Shown: piece after piece, positions 1-9,531 of the stretch | Position numbering within the stretch: the first letter of the stretch is position 1 | Layout of the letters: each line of letters starts with the position of its first letter | NCBI GenBank assembly: GCA_016169945.1 | Contig: JADLSH010000395.1 | Coordinates: 4,554,001-4,618,000 of the forward strand | Length of the DNA: 64,000 nt | Source of the DNA: Trachythela sp. YZ-2020 | Taxonomy: Eukaryota; Cnidaria; Anthozoa; Malacalcyonacea; Clavulariidae | Direction of reading: 5' to 3' | The notes under the pieces: model-generated | Seen by the model: only the letters and a program-made list of their open reading frames with translations | The model's database searches: none | What the model was told of the DNA's origin: nothing | Program-made: the position numbers and the translations under genes

Positions 1-1560
1 ATAGATATACTGTGCATGTATTCAATATCTATCAAAGGCTATAACTGGACTGTTACACCCAATGAGCTCACTTAGCAGTAATGCACCTAATTCCCCTACT
101 TGCATACTGTATTTTACTCTGTACTGCAGAATAGTGCTACCTGTGTCAAATGGGTCATTTGTCCAGGAGATGGGCCATCTCACCTTCACACTAATTATGC
201 AGCAATTGAGACACAAATACTTTTATGTATTATAAACCAAACCCAATGAAATATTACAAGTGTAAATTTATATTGCATAAAACCTGCAGCTACAAAGTGT
301 GATACATATACTGTACATGTATTCAATATCTATCAAAGGCGGCTATAACTGGACTGTTACACCCAATGCTTTATTATCTCACTTAGCAGTAATGCACCCT
401 AATTCCCCCTACTTGCATACTGTATTTTACTCTGTACTGCAGAATAGTGCTACCTGTGTCAAATGGGTCATTTGTCCAGGACGGCTAGAGATGGGCCATC
501 TCACCTTCACACTAATTATGCAGCAATTGAGACACAAGTACTTTTATGTATTATATACCAAACTCAATGAAATATTACAAGTGTAAATTTATATTGCATA
601 AAACCTGCAGCTACAAAGTGTGATACATATACTGTACATGTATTCAATATCTAATCAAAGGCGGCTATAACTGGACTGTTACACCCAATGCTTTATTAGC
701 TCACTTAGCAGCAATGCACCTAATTCCCCTATTTGCATAGTGTATTTTACTCTGTACTGCAGAATAGTGCTACCTGTGTCAAATGGGTCATTTGAGATGG
801 GCCATCTCACCTTCACACTAATTATGCAGCAATTGAGACAGTACTTTTATGTATTATATACCAAACTCAATGAAATATTACAAGTGTAAATTTATATTGC
901 ATAAAACCTGCAGCTACAAAGTGTCATACATATTCTGTACATGTACAGTATTCAATATCTATCAAAGCGGCTATAACTGGACTGTTACCCAATGCTTTAT
1001 TAGCTCACTTAGCAGCAATGCACCCTAATTCCCTACTTGCATACTGTATTTTACTCTGTACTGCAGAATAGTGCTACCTGTGTCAAATGGGTCATTTGTC
1101 CAGGGAGATGGGCCATCTCACCTTCACACTAATTATGCAGCAATTGAGACACAAGTACTTTTATGTATTATAAACCAAACCCAATGAAATATTACAAGTG
1201 TAAATTTATATTGCATAAAACCTGCAGCTACAAAGTGTCATACATATACTGTACATGCATTCAATATATATATAAACATGGCTGAACTGTGACACCCAAT
1301 GCTTTATCATCTCACTTAGCAGCAATGCACCTAATCGCCTACTTGAATATATTACTCTGTAACTGCAGAATAGTGCTACCTGTGTCAAATGGGTCATTTG
1401 TCCAGGACGGCTAGAGATGGGCCATCTCACCTTCACACTAATTATGCAGATATTGAGTCACAAGTAGTTTTTTGCATTATGAACCAAAGAAATAGAAGTT
1501 GGAATTTTTAATTTATATTGCATTGAACCTGCAGCTACAAAGTGTCATACATATGCTGTA
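1..1560. repeat. Satellite-like tandem array, about 310 bp unit
   Basis: Five consecutive units start near 1, 300, 620, 925 and 1240, and a sixth breaks off after about 1547. Each opens with a TACTGTACATGTATTCAATA-like stretch and carries GGGCCATCTCACCTTCACAC and AAACCTGCAGCTACAAAGTG further on. Units differ by small indels and substitutions. Short ORFs across it recur between units and carry no recognisable domain, so I read it as noncoding satellite DNA. The array probably continues left of the window because the first unit is cut at position 1. Confidence 0.9.
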
Positions 1561-2587
1561 CATGCATTCCATGTTATGCCTTAAGCTGCCTTTAATAACG
1601 CTGCCAGGCAGTCTAATCAAAGCATGACAAGACTGTGACGCTCAACTGTGATCAGGTTACATTGCGGCAAAGGTAGTGCGCCTAAATGTTTCCTACTTAT
1701 GAAACTAAACTTGTCTAATATAAAGTTATTTAAATCCTCTAACAGTTTGTGCTGGGCTTCAAAGTTCTTACTGCCATTTGCGCTTGTATACGCGACATGT
1801 TTTTAAGATTGTGCTGGAAAATCTACCTCGGAAGCTATACTTATTTGTGGAATACTCTAAATACGAGTATAAATATATCAAAACATTTGTAAGAGAATGA
1901 CTATTAGGCGCGTAAGGGTGTTCTCTCGAAGAGCACACTGAGAGGACGTACAGTATTGGCAAAGACAATATAATTCCTCAACTCACCTATAGATTAATTT
2001 GATCTTTACTGCCGTAGCTTCAGGCAGACTATTTTTAACCAGTTGGTCTACTTCTGTGTGAGGAGAAGGATATTACGATGGCCAGACGTCGGAAACACAG
2101 CTTTCAATAGTTTGAACAAAGCACTTTGTTCCTTCGATACAGTGATATTTAATGATGTCGTTACATTCCACTAAATAAACGCGGTTTTAATCATGGATGT
2201 CCATCGCGTCGTCTCTTTATATTAACTTGGGTTTTAGAATACCCGAGCACAAAACTGCCCAAACAGTAGCAGAATATTCGATTCCAGACAAAGCGAGCGG
2301 GCTGACAAATGAATGCGCCAAGGATTCAAAAATAATATACTGAACCGCAACTTCTCATTGGTCGAAAACTTGTCGTCAGGAAGTTGGCGAAATTTGAGTA
2401 CACTGTACTTGGCACACGGCATATTATATGTGATGTATTTGAAAATAACTTGCCGAAATAGTGAGAGTACAAGCTTCTTAAACATACTGCGATATTCGTG
2501 TCATTACACACCAAAGTAGCCTTCTTGTACTCCATATTTTCGACAGAGTGAATATATTATAATTATATTAAAGGACATAATCTCAAG
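1561..2587. other. Intergenic, no feature recognised
   Basis: AT-rich sequence between the satellite and the GTGTGTT array. The short ORFs on both strands (for example around 2234-2535) overlap one another and show no conserved motif or splice structure. Nothing supportable is seen here. Confidence 0.5.
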
Positions 2588-3235
2588 GGTGTGTTACTTT
2601 ACAAGGTGTGTTTTCCCCAAGATGTGTTAGAAACAAAACCAAATTCATCCTTTGACTGGCTCATGCAGCAACCCCCGAAGGTAAAAACACTAAAATACGG
2701 TTGTCTTCCCAGAAAAAAATAGCGATTAATCGACCTAAGATGAAATATTTGAGGTGGCTCCTCAAAACCTTTAGCAATGGATTGAAAACAGATGTGTGTT
2801 AAGTTCAAAAATATAAAATGCATGGGAAAGGTGTGTTCTAGTATTAAGGCGTGCTACTTTGTAAGATGTGTTACCTTCCCTAGTTGTGTTAGTAGCGATT
2901 TAAAGTAGGTGTGTTATCTGAAAAAGATGTGCTATTTGATAAACGCGTGCTATCTCACAAGGTGTGTTCTCTTTCGCAGGCGTGTTGTATTCCAAAGGTG
3001 TGCACAAGAAACACACAATAGATTTGAAAGCTGTGTTTAACTACACAGCAGGAAAAGATGTGTTATTAAAGGGCGTGTTTCTGAACGCATTATCGTGCTG
3101 CTTAACATACCTAGTATGTTAACAAGCATATCAAGGTGTGTTAAAATGTTATGGTCACCAGGCATAACACGCCTGGTGTGCCACTGTAACACACAATGTG
3201 CGAAAGGTAATACACGTCGGCGTGCTGTTAAGCAC
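2588..3235. repeat. Degenerate 17-18 bp minisatellite of GGTGTGTT-type words
   Basis: The octamer GGTGTGTT and near variants (GATGTGTT, GGCGTGCT, GCGTGCT, GTTGTGTT) start at 2588, 2605, 2621, 2830, 2848, 2865, 2883, 2908, 2926, 2944, 2961, 2979, 2997, 3030, 3057, 3072 and 3135. Between 2830 and 2997 spacing is mostly 17-18 bp. The 9-10 bp between words is weakly conserved (TATCTTTCAA-like), as in an old minisatellite. Past 3150 the word also occurs inverted (AACACGCC, AACACAC). No reading frame stays open across it. Confidence 0.75.
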
Positions 3236-3245
3236 ATCTATTTTT

Positions 3246-4362
3246 TAGAGTGCAGTGGTACCGGTTTGAAAGTAGGGTTCCACAGGGGTCGGTTTTAGGA
3301 CCACTTTTGTTTTTAATTTATATAAATGATTTGACTGATGATTTGGAATCCTGTCCTTTTACTATCTTTGCTGATGATACTACCCTTTTCGAAGTTTTCG
3401 ATAATCCAACTAATTCTGCCGAGCTTTTAAATTAATAATGACTTAAATAAGATTTCCGAATGGTCTGATAGGTGGTTAGTGACGATGAACCCGTCTAAAA
3501 CCCAATCTATGACATTTCTAAGAAACGAGAAAAGGGCCTGTTTGTACAATGTACAAAGGTTTGATACGTCCAAATATGGAGTATGGTGAAATCATATGGG
3601 ATAATTGTACTGCTGGGAATAGTGAGAAACTTAAAAGTGTTCAATACGAGTCAGCACAAGTCAATACTGGGGCTATAGCAGGTACTAGTTCAAAAAGTCT
3701 TCTTGAAGAACTTTCTTGGGAGGAGTTGAGCATCAGAAGAAAAATTCATATTAAGTTATCTTCATTATCTCATTTAGTAGATCTTTTACCAAAATTGGTG
3801 AATGAAAGATCTTATATTCCTTTACGATCTGGTCAAAATATTAGTGAATATAGATGTAGAACTGAAAAATTCAAAAAGTCCTTCTTTCCTTCCACGATTT
3901 CTCTATGGAACTCTATTGATCTTGATATTAGAAATTCGACTGGAAATCCCATATAAATTTTATAGTGAAAATAATTAACCTTTATCATCCACTACATTAT
4001 GACAAATGGTTACATTTTTCACTTACGAGGAAAGCTTCTGTTTTACATATAAGACTAAGATTAGGTTTCTGTGCACTTAATTTAGTATTATTATTGTTGT
4101 AATTTTCCTTTATGTATCAGTGTGTGGTCTAGAAAGAGAAATCGTAAAACATTATTTCTTATCATGTCCTCGCTTTGCTGATCAACGTAATAAACTTCTT
4201 ACTTCTGCTGCACAAGTTTGTGGTCAGGCATGGCTGGTGAGTAGCGACAATGATAAAGTTCAGTACATGTTGAAAGGATCCGTAAAATTGAGTTATACTT
4301 TGTTCGCTATTATGTATAGTCCAACGATTTATTCTGGATATTTGTCGTTTCTCCTAGTCTAA
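3246..4362 (+). mobile_element. Non-LTR retrotransposon fragment: RT thumb and C-terminal region, decayed
   Basis: Frame fragments spell a LINE reverse transcriptase from motif B onward: RVPQGSVLGPLLFLIYINDL, then FADDT (catalytic Asp pair) near 3367-3381. A frameshift near 3435 is followed by a segment with NPSKTQSM, and an internal deletion of roughly 70 codons at about 3540 joins to MYKGLIRPNMEYGEIIWDNC (3549-3956). After 3960 a further frame carries HIRLRLGFCALN and CGLEREIVKHYFLSCPRF, the Cys/His-containing 3' region common in such elements. The endonuclease and early RT motifs are absent, so it is a 5'-truncated dead copy. The 3' end is unclear, possibly near 4500. Confidence 0.85.
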
Positions 4363-4670
4363 TGCTTTGTCATTGTGTCTATGTTCTTTTTCTTTTTCTT
4401 CGTTGGCTGTTTCTTTTTTGCATTTGATTTTGTAAATAATTCCTTTTTAAAAAAATACTTTGTAATCAAATGTGAGACTCCTGATAAGCTTTGGCTTTTG
4501 GGGCAAACATCTTACTAAATTTATATTAAAAAATATTTGCAGAAAGAGTAGAAAGACTGTATCGGTCCGAAACGGTAAATAAATACATATCAAATATACT
4601 CGGGAAATTGAAATGAGACGGTTTCATTTCCCATAATTTATCTTTATTATAAAATAGAGTTATTAAATAC

Positions 4671-6487
4671 CAAAAATTTTTCATCACACAATGGATATTG
4701 GGTAGTTGGTTTAGGAACGTGACAAAATCTTCGAACATGTTCATTGTCTGTAAAAAAATGCGAAAAATTAATGACAAAGTGCATGTAGTTAGAATATCAA
4801 TTATGAAAGTGTATATAGCTATGTCAAATTAAGGAAATAGCATAAATATTTCGCTCCGCATTAAAACGTCCGCACTTTAGATTTGGCCAACAAAACAGCC
4901 TTGACGTCACATGAAAACATTAATTATGAAAGTTAGAGCAATGCCAATGGCATGCAATGCTCACTATACTCCTTGAGTATCCGACCTCATTATTACTAGC
5001 ATTCTTCTAACTCCCTGCTCTCGAAATTCTCCTTCCGATGCCAAGGTGTCTGAATTAAATAAACCCAGGGGGGGGGGTTAATGGGAGATTTACGGTGTGA
5101 TGTGTGTGTTGTAAAAATTCCGGAGGCAAATAAAAGTGTGAAGGAAAGTTTTTGGACGACATAAATCGGGCAAATTGAAACTTGTCGTATAATAAATAGT
5201 TCTTTCTACTTACTGCTTGGATCAAGAAAAGAATATGGCACGGGCTCCAAGAGTTTGTGGAGATCTACATGCAGTGCGGTAAATGAAATAAAGATACAAG
5301 ATTATTGTTGAAAAAGAGAATGAACTCGCTTACTTTTTCTTTCTGACTGTTGACTTCTTTTGGCTCTAATTTCCATCGACTCAATTTTGTTGGTTATATT
5401 CTCCAATACATTTCCAATTTTCTGTATTCGGTCAACGATGTTACCAATTGGCTCTTCTGAAAATGAGTAAACATGATTTGTGATATTGCATAAAAATAAC
5501 TCCTTCGTATAGATCGATGAGATTGGCCTTATCCGCCTATCGGAGTACAACCAAATCTGCCTGTTTTTGGCCGACGCTCAGTTGAGTAAAATATCTTAAT
5601 AGAACTGACTTTATCTAGTAATCTATTATATTGTATATAGCCCTATCAGTTCAATTTGTAACCTGGACTCTTGGAGAAACTTTGCAATGTCTGCTCTAGT
5701 GAGTGAAACTGGAAGCAATCTTCTCTCATATCAAACCTAGATTCCAATTTCATCCGTTAAGTTCCAGACGAATTAGGGCCTTCGCTCGAAACGTTGAAGT
5801 TCTTGTTGAACTTTTCAGGTAGTTTGATCCTAAACTAAGCTAAAGATCCGCAGGTTATCGCTCGGCTTATCGTGTATAGACGCTACCTAACCTACACTGG
5901 CACCACGCACCGTCAAGATATTCCTCATTTGGCTGTTGTTGAAAGATTACTATGGAATATTTTAATTTCATGAAATGTTATTCCATACATGCCTTTGCGC
6001 ATTTATCGGCCAATGTGCAACAACCAAAACCTCAAATAAATCGCGTTATCGCGTTACTTCGTCAGTTCGACTTCGTGATGAAATTTTTACCCATGAATAA
6101 GAAGATGGATAGATAATTTGTATAGAAATCAGTTATTCTTGCAAGCAAATAAAATTTGTAAAATTTATCGACAATTTTTTGTTGGATACTAATCCTAGTC
6201 GAAAAATCGGTGCATGTATCGGCTAGTATACGAATTTGAAATTCAATCAAACTCTTCAAATGAATGAGTTTTTAAAAATATTCTATGATTTGCTTACTTT
6301 TTATATGGGTTCCGTGCAGTCCTAGATCTTCATGGGAATTCAACACCAAGCTAGCAATGTGCCATGCCCGAGTAGGGTTACTCGTGTTATCCATAACATT
6401 GACTAACATCGTGAATATGATAATTGTTACTGCCACCACTCCGATATATAATAATATCACTATTCCCGTTAATTTCATTTTCGCCAT
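4671..6487 (-). CDS. 5' exons of a type II membrane protein, possibly GT18 (MGAT5-like) N-acetylglucosaminyltransferase
   Basis: Three minus-strand exons join in phase: 6487-6298 (ATG in context AAAAATGG), 5456-5334 and 4747-4671; the first two junctions are phase 1 with clean GTAAGC donors and CAG acceptors. Exon 1 encodes a short basic N-terminus and one hydrophobic anchor (about residues 5-30), the topology of Golgi glycosyltransferases. Exon 2 is an amphipathic stem (IGNVLENITNKIESME). Exon 3 gives CHVPKPTTQYPLCDEK, resembling the Cys-x-x-Pro...Tyr-Pro-x-Cys-x-x-Lys segment that opens the MGAT5 lumenal domain. No catalytic exons are found further left, where LINE, minisatellite and satellite DNA lie; the gene may be truncated or have a long intron. 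The donor after exon 3 is weak. Family assignment is tentative; the spliced membrane-anchored N-terminus is firmer. Confidence 0.45.
5693..5920 (+). mobile_element. Penelope-like element terminal fragment with decayed hammerhead-like core
   Basis: The stretch around 5760-5915 matches, with divergence, the right arm of the Penelope-like element at 15.8 kb: TTCCAGACGAA, a GGGCCTTCGCTCGAAACGTT block, GAAGTTCTTGTTGAA, TTTTCAGGTAGTTTGATC and CACTGGCACCACGCACCG occur in the same order. The CAGACGA..GAAAC order resembles a hammerhead core with U4 replaced by A. It sits in the first intron of the putative minus-strand gene. Confidence 0.6.
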
Positions 6488-6549
6488 TTTTGTTAAAAAA
6501 ATTTATCAGGGATTGAGAAAATTAACTGAGCAGCTAGATGTATGAAATC

Positions 6550-7557
6550 TCATGTTTTGTGAGGTGTAATACTTGCCACATCACATAAAATGTAAATGAG
6601 ATCCAAATTAAATATCGCTTTCTTTATGACAGTGGTATGATTAAAACTCATCATGTCATTGTAGCCACGTTGTAAGCAGTCATTCAAGTGAGAGTCAGAA
6701 TGCTTAGTAACCAGTAGTCAGAATGCTTAGGCAGTTCAACAAAAGACATTTTATTGATTTAAACTGATATATTTGAAAATTGAGCAGGTAGTAGATTTGA
6801 TAGCAGATTTCATATAGTTAACTATCATCCATGTGACAAAAACCCCACGAGATAAGAAACCGCACCGACAAAACCTACAAATCCCTATGACCTTAAACGC
6901 ATGTATGATACGTATTAACTTAAGCAGGACTTAAGCGACCTCGGCCAGACGGCCACTTTCAATTCACCTGGCACTATTTTTCTGTGTCAACATTAACATC
7001 TAGATGTTGTACTATTAACATCTTTGGTTTGCGGCTTTGCCGTGAATATTTTTCACTGGCTAACGACGAACGTACTTTGCAGTTACATGCAGCAAGACAA
7101 CTACTTGAAGACCATAGGTCTACATGCAGATGAATACCTAATAAGGTGCATTTCGCCAAATTAAATCTACATAGGCAAGCATTCCACTTAAATTTGTAAT
7201 TTAAAAAAGGGATTTGATTCATGACAACGGAGCAGCAAGAAAGCAAAGTTTCTTTGCTCAACCAAGTTTGACTAATGTGGCCTATGCAGTCAGCTTATGA
7301 CTCAGGTCGATAGCCTCATAATGCGACATTGCTTTTTTTTCGTTCAGCGAATTCATAAAAAAATATAGAAAGAAACAAAGTCCGAAGAATGAGGGAAGGA
7401 TCAATATGTCTGATGATGACTTTAAAATAAAGTCGAAAATTTACAGTCGCAAAAATATGCCTTGTTTATTTCATACATTAAATTAATTTTTTTTGGAATT
7501 TTTCGTAATCTTTCAGTAAATTTTTGGATTTTTGGGCTGGCCATGGCGTAGAGTACT
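6550..7557. other. Intergenic, nothing recognised
   Basis: AT-rich region upstream of the minus-strand membrane-protein gene, so its promoter may lie here, but no specific motif can be defended. A 95-codon minus-strand ORF (6974-7261) has no splice signals or domain and is treated as chance. Confidence 0.4.
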
Positions 7558-7703
7558 GGGGCCGGTTGTATAAAACTCTTAACTACATTTAACTACCCGT
7601 TTTGTAGTTAAATAGTAGTTAAGTCTGAAATAAGCGATTCTGATTGGTTAACTTTCGCACTAATTATAGTTAACTTTAACTACTTTTTTATACAACCGGC
7701 CCC
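7558..7703. mobile_element. MITE, GGGGCCGGTTGTATA terminal-repeat family, copy 1
   Basis: A 146-bp element begins GGGGCCGGTTGTATAAAA and ends with its inverse TTTTATACAACCGGCCCC. Subterminal TTAACTAC/GTAGTTAA words repeat inside. Further copies lie at 18349-18495, 31956-32824 (expanded by nested insertions) and 49489-49597, so it is a dispersed non-autonomous DNA element. Confidence 0.88.
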
Positions 7704-7740
7704 TGGCTGGTAAGTTTCTAATTCATTGTCTTTGTGTATC

Positions 7741-8126
7741 GATCCACTACAGTGTAAATAACATGACGTAGTGCGGGGTGGTGGAGCGAGAAAGATGTCA
7801 ACTTCGGAACTATGATCTCGGTTCAAAATTGAACCGAAACCGCTAGACTTGCTTCAACTTTTTCTTTTATTGTCTTTCTGCATCGATCTAGTATAGTATA
7901 AATAACACGAGTTACACTATAAAAGATCAATACCGAAAGACAATAAAAGAGAAAGTTGAAGCAAGTCATAGCAAGTCTGGCGGTTTCGGTTTCGGTTCAG
8001 TTTCAATCTCGTACCCAGATTGGTTCAGTTTTGAACTGAGATTTTCCGCAGTTGACCAGTCTCTCTTTCTCGCTCAGTCGCTCCGCCACCCCGCACTACT
8101 TCATGTTATTTACACTATAGTGGATC
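7741..8126. mobile_element. Large fold-back (long inverted repeat) element
   Basis: Left arm 7741 to about 7890 and right arm about 7920 to 8126 are inverted copies. GATCCACTACAGTGTAAATA and AGTGCGGGGTGGTGGAGCG on the left have matching complements near 8126-8070, and GCTTCAACTTTTTCTTTTAT matches inverted sequence near 7950. The arms are about 150-200 bp and the loop about 30 bp. The right arm has an extra 50 bp rich in GGTTTCGGTTTCGGTTCAG-type repeats. No ORF. Confidence 0.8.
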
Positions 8127-8983
8127 CATACAGCCTGTCAATAAAAGAGACTTACATCAAGTCCGGAGGATCAAGTCTAGCCATGGCGTGGGTCATGGTC
8201 TTTCAACAAAAACCAATCCAATAAATTGATCAACATTACCTTATCGACTTATGGTCTCCTATGAAGGGTTATTACGGTCATAATTAGAATACAAATTAGA
8301 ATACAAATAGCCGCCGGCAGCAATTTGCTCATCCAGGATTGTACTTTTGTGATACTCTAGCTATTTTTTCAGAGCCAACTCTGACATGCAATCAATTCAT
8401 CTCTAATAGTTTGTCGTTACTTTCACATTGTATCGTTACTTTCACGCCCCCAATAACAATTTGCTGAACCAAAATGCGTGACAGACTAGTACTGAACGTT
8501 GTGCGCTCGCTGAGGCTTAGCAACTACATCGCTTTTTTTGTCCTGGGTCGTCGGTAAGCCTACTTAACTCACCTTAAACCCACTTAGCTCACCTTCGGCC
8601 AACTTAAACCAAGTGGGGTGGATTAGGGTGAACATGTCCACCCCACTTATCTCCATGACGGATTTTTTAGGTTCTTCAAATTCGTGGAGAAAACATTGTG
8701 GGGGGGGGGGGTTACTAGCCAAGTGCAGGTTGGTTTCCGAACGTAATCTAGATAGGATGATAGACAGGTTTCAAAGAAGAAGCCATTTCATGATCATTTC
8801 ATGATTCGTTGCGTAGGTACGATCGGTAGATTTGGTAGTCAGCTGCTTTTTGTTCGACCAAACATGAAATATTTGCAAATATTGCAATATTTGCAATATT
8901 TGCCTCCCATATCCCCTAAAGCGCTCATGCCTTCAACATTCGGTTCTAGTGCCACTGTACGTACCCTCTGAGATTTTTAGCCC
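8127..8983. other. Intergenic with homopolymer and short repeats
   Basis: No gene is seen. Minor features are a G run at about 8699-8710, a GCAATATTTGCAATATTTGC-type tandem at 8872-8902, and repeated ACTTA(A/G)CTCACCTT words near 8560-8600. The short ORF at 8613-8804 crosses the G run and has no recognisable content. Confidence 0.45.
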
Positions 8984-9106
8984 CAAATTCAAATTATGTT
9001 ATTCGAATTCAAATTATGTTTTTCGAATTCAAATTATGTTATTTGAATTTAAATTATGTTATTTGAATTCTAATTCTGTTATTCTATTTAAAATTATGTT
9101 ATTCGA
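8984..9106. repeat. 20-bp tandem repeat, about six copies
   Basis: The unit ATTCGAATTCAAATTATGTT repeats about six times with increasing divergence to the right (GAATTTAAATTATGTT, then TATTTAAAATTATGTT). A minisatellite just left of a MITE. Confidence 0.85.
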
Positions 9107-9180
9107 TTTAAATGAACATAAATTGGGTCAACCAAGGATAATATAGTTTGTATTCTAATTATGACCCTAATAACCATTCT

Positions 9181-9332
9181 TAGTAAAATTACATAGGTGA
9201 TTATTGAAAATTCTCAATGCTGATTGGTTGCGCTCGTTTTTAAGCCGCTTTTATCGTAAATATTCAATTAAAATATTTTTGAAATGTGCATTTTTTATCC
9301 TTTTCCAAATAATCACCTATGTAATTTTACTA
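9181..9332. mobile_element. MITE with perfect 25-bp terminal inverted repeats
   Basis: A 152-bp element starts TAGTAAAATTACATAGGTGA at 9181 and ends with the exact inverse at 9332; the arms match over 25 bp. The internal sequence is AT-rich and noncoding. A TA target duplication may be counted within the arm ends. The following 9340-9480 bp are AT-rich with a short GGTGAATAA inverted repeat and no gene. Confidence 0.88.
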
Positions 9333-9531
9333 AAACAATTATTCACCTCAGGCTCGGTGAAAATCGGTGAATAAAAACCTTGACTTCGCCTCGGTTTTTA
9401 TTATTATATTATAATAACATTATTATCAATATGTTATTATCCAAATTCGGGTATTTTGGGTAAACTTTAAAATTAGGGCAAAAATTAGTTTGCCCCCCCC
9501 CCCCAAATAAAGTTGTGCCCATACGCCTATG

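Noticed and set aside
1..1560. Hammerhead ribozyme inside the 310-bp satellite unit
   Set aside because: Units lack any CUGANGA followed by GAAA in the right order on either strand.
2588..3235. CRISPR-like array of spaced repeats
   Set aside because: Repeats are short, degenerate and appear in both orientations, spacers are about 10 bp, and the genome is eukaryotic.
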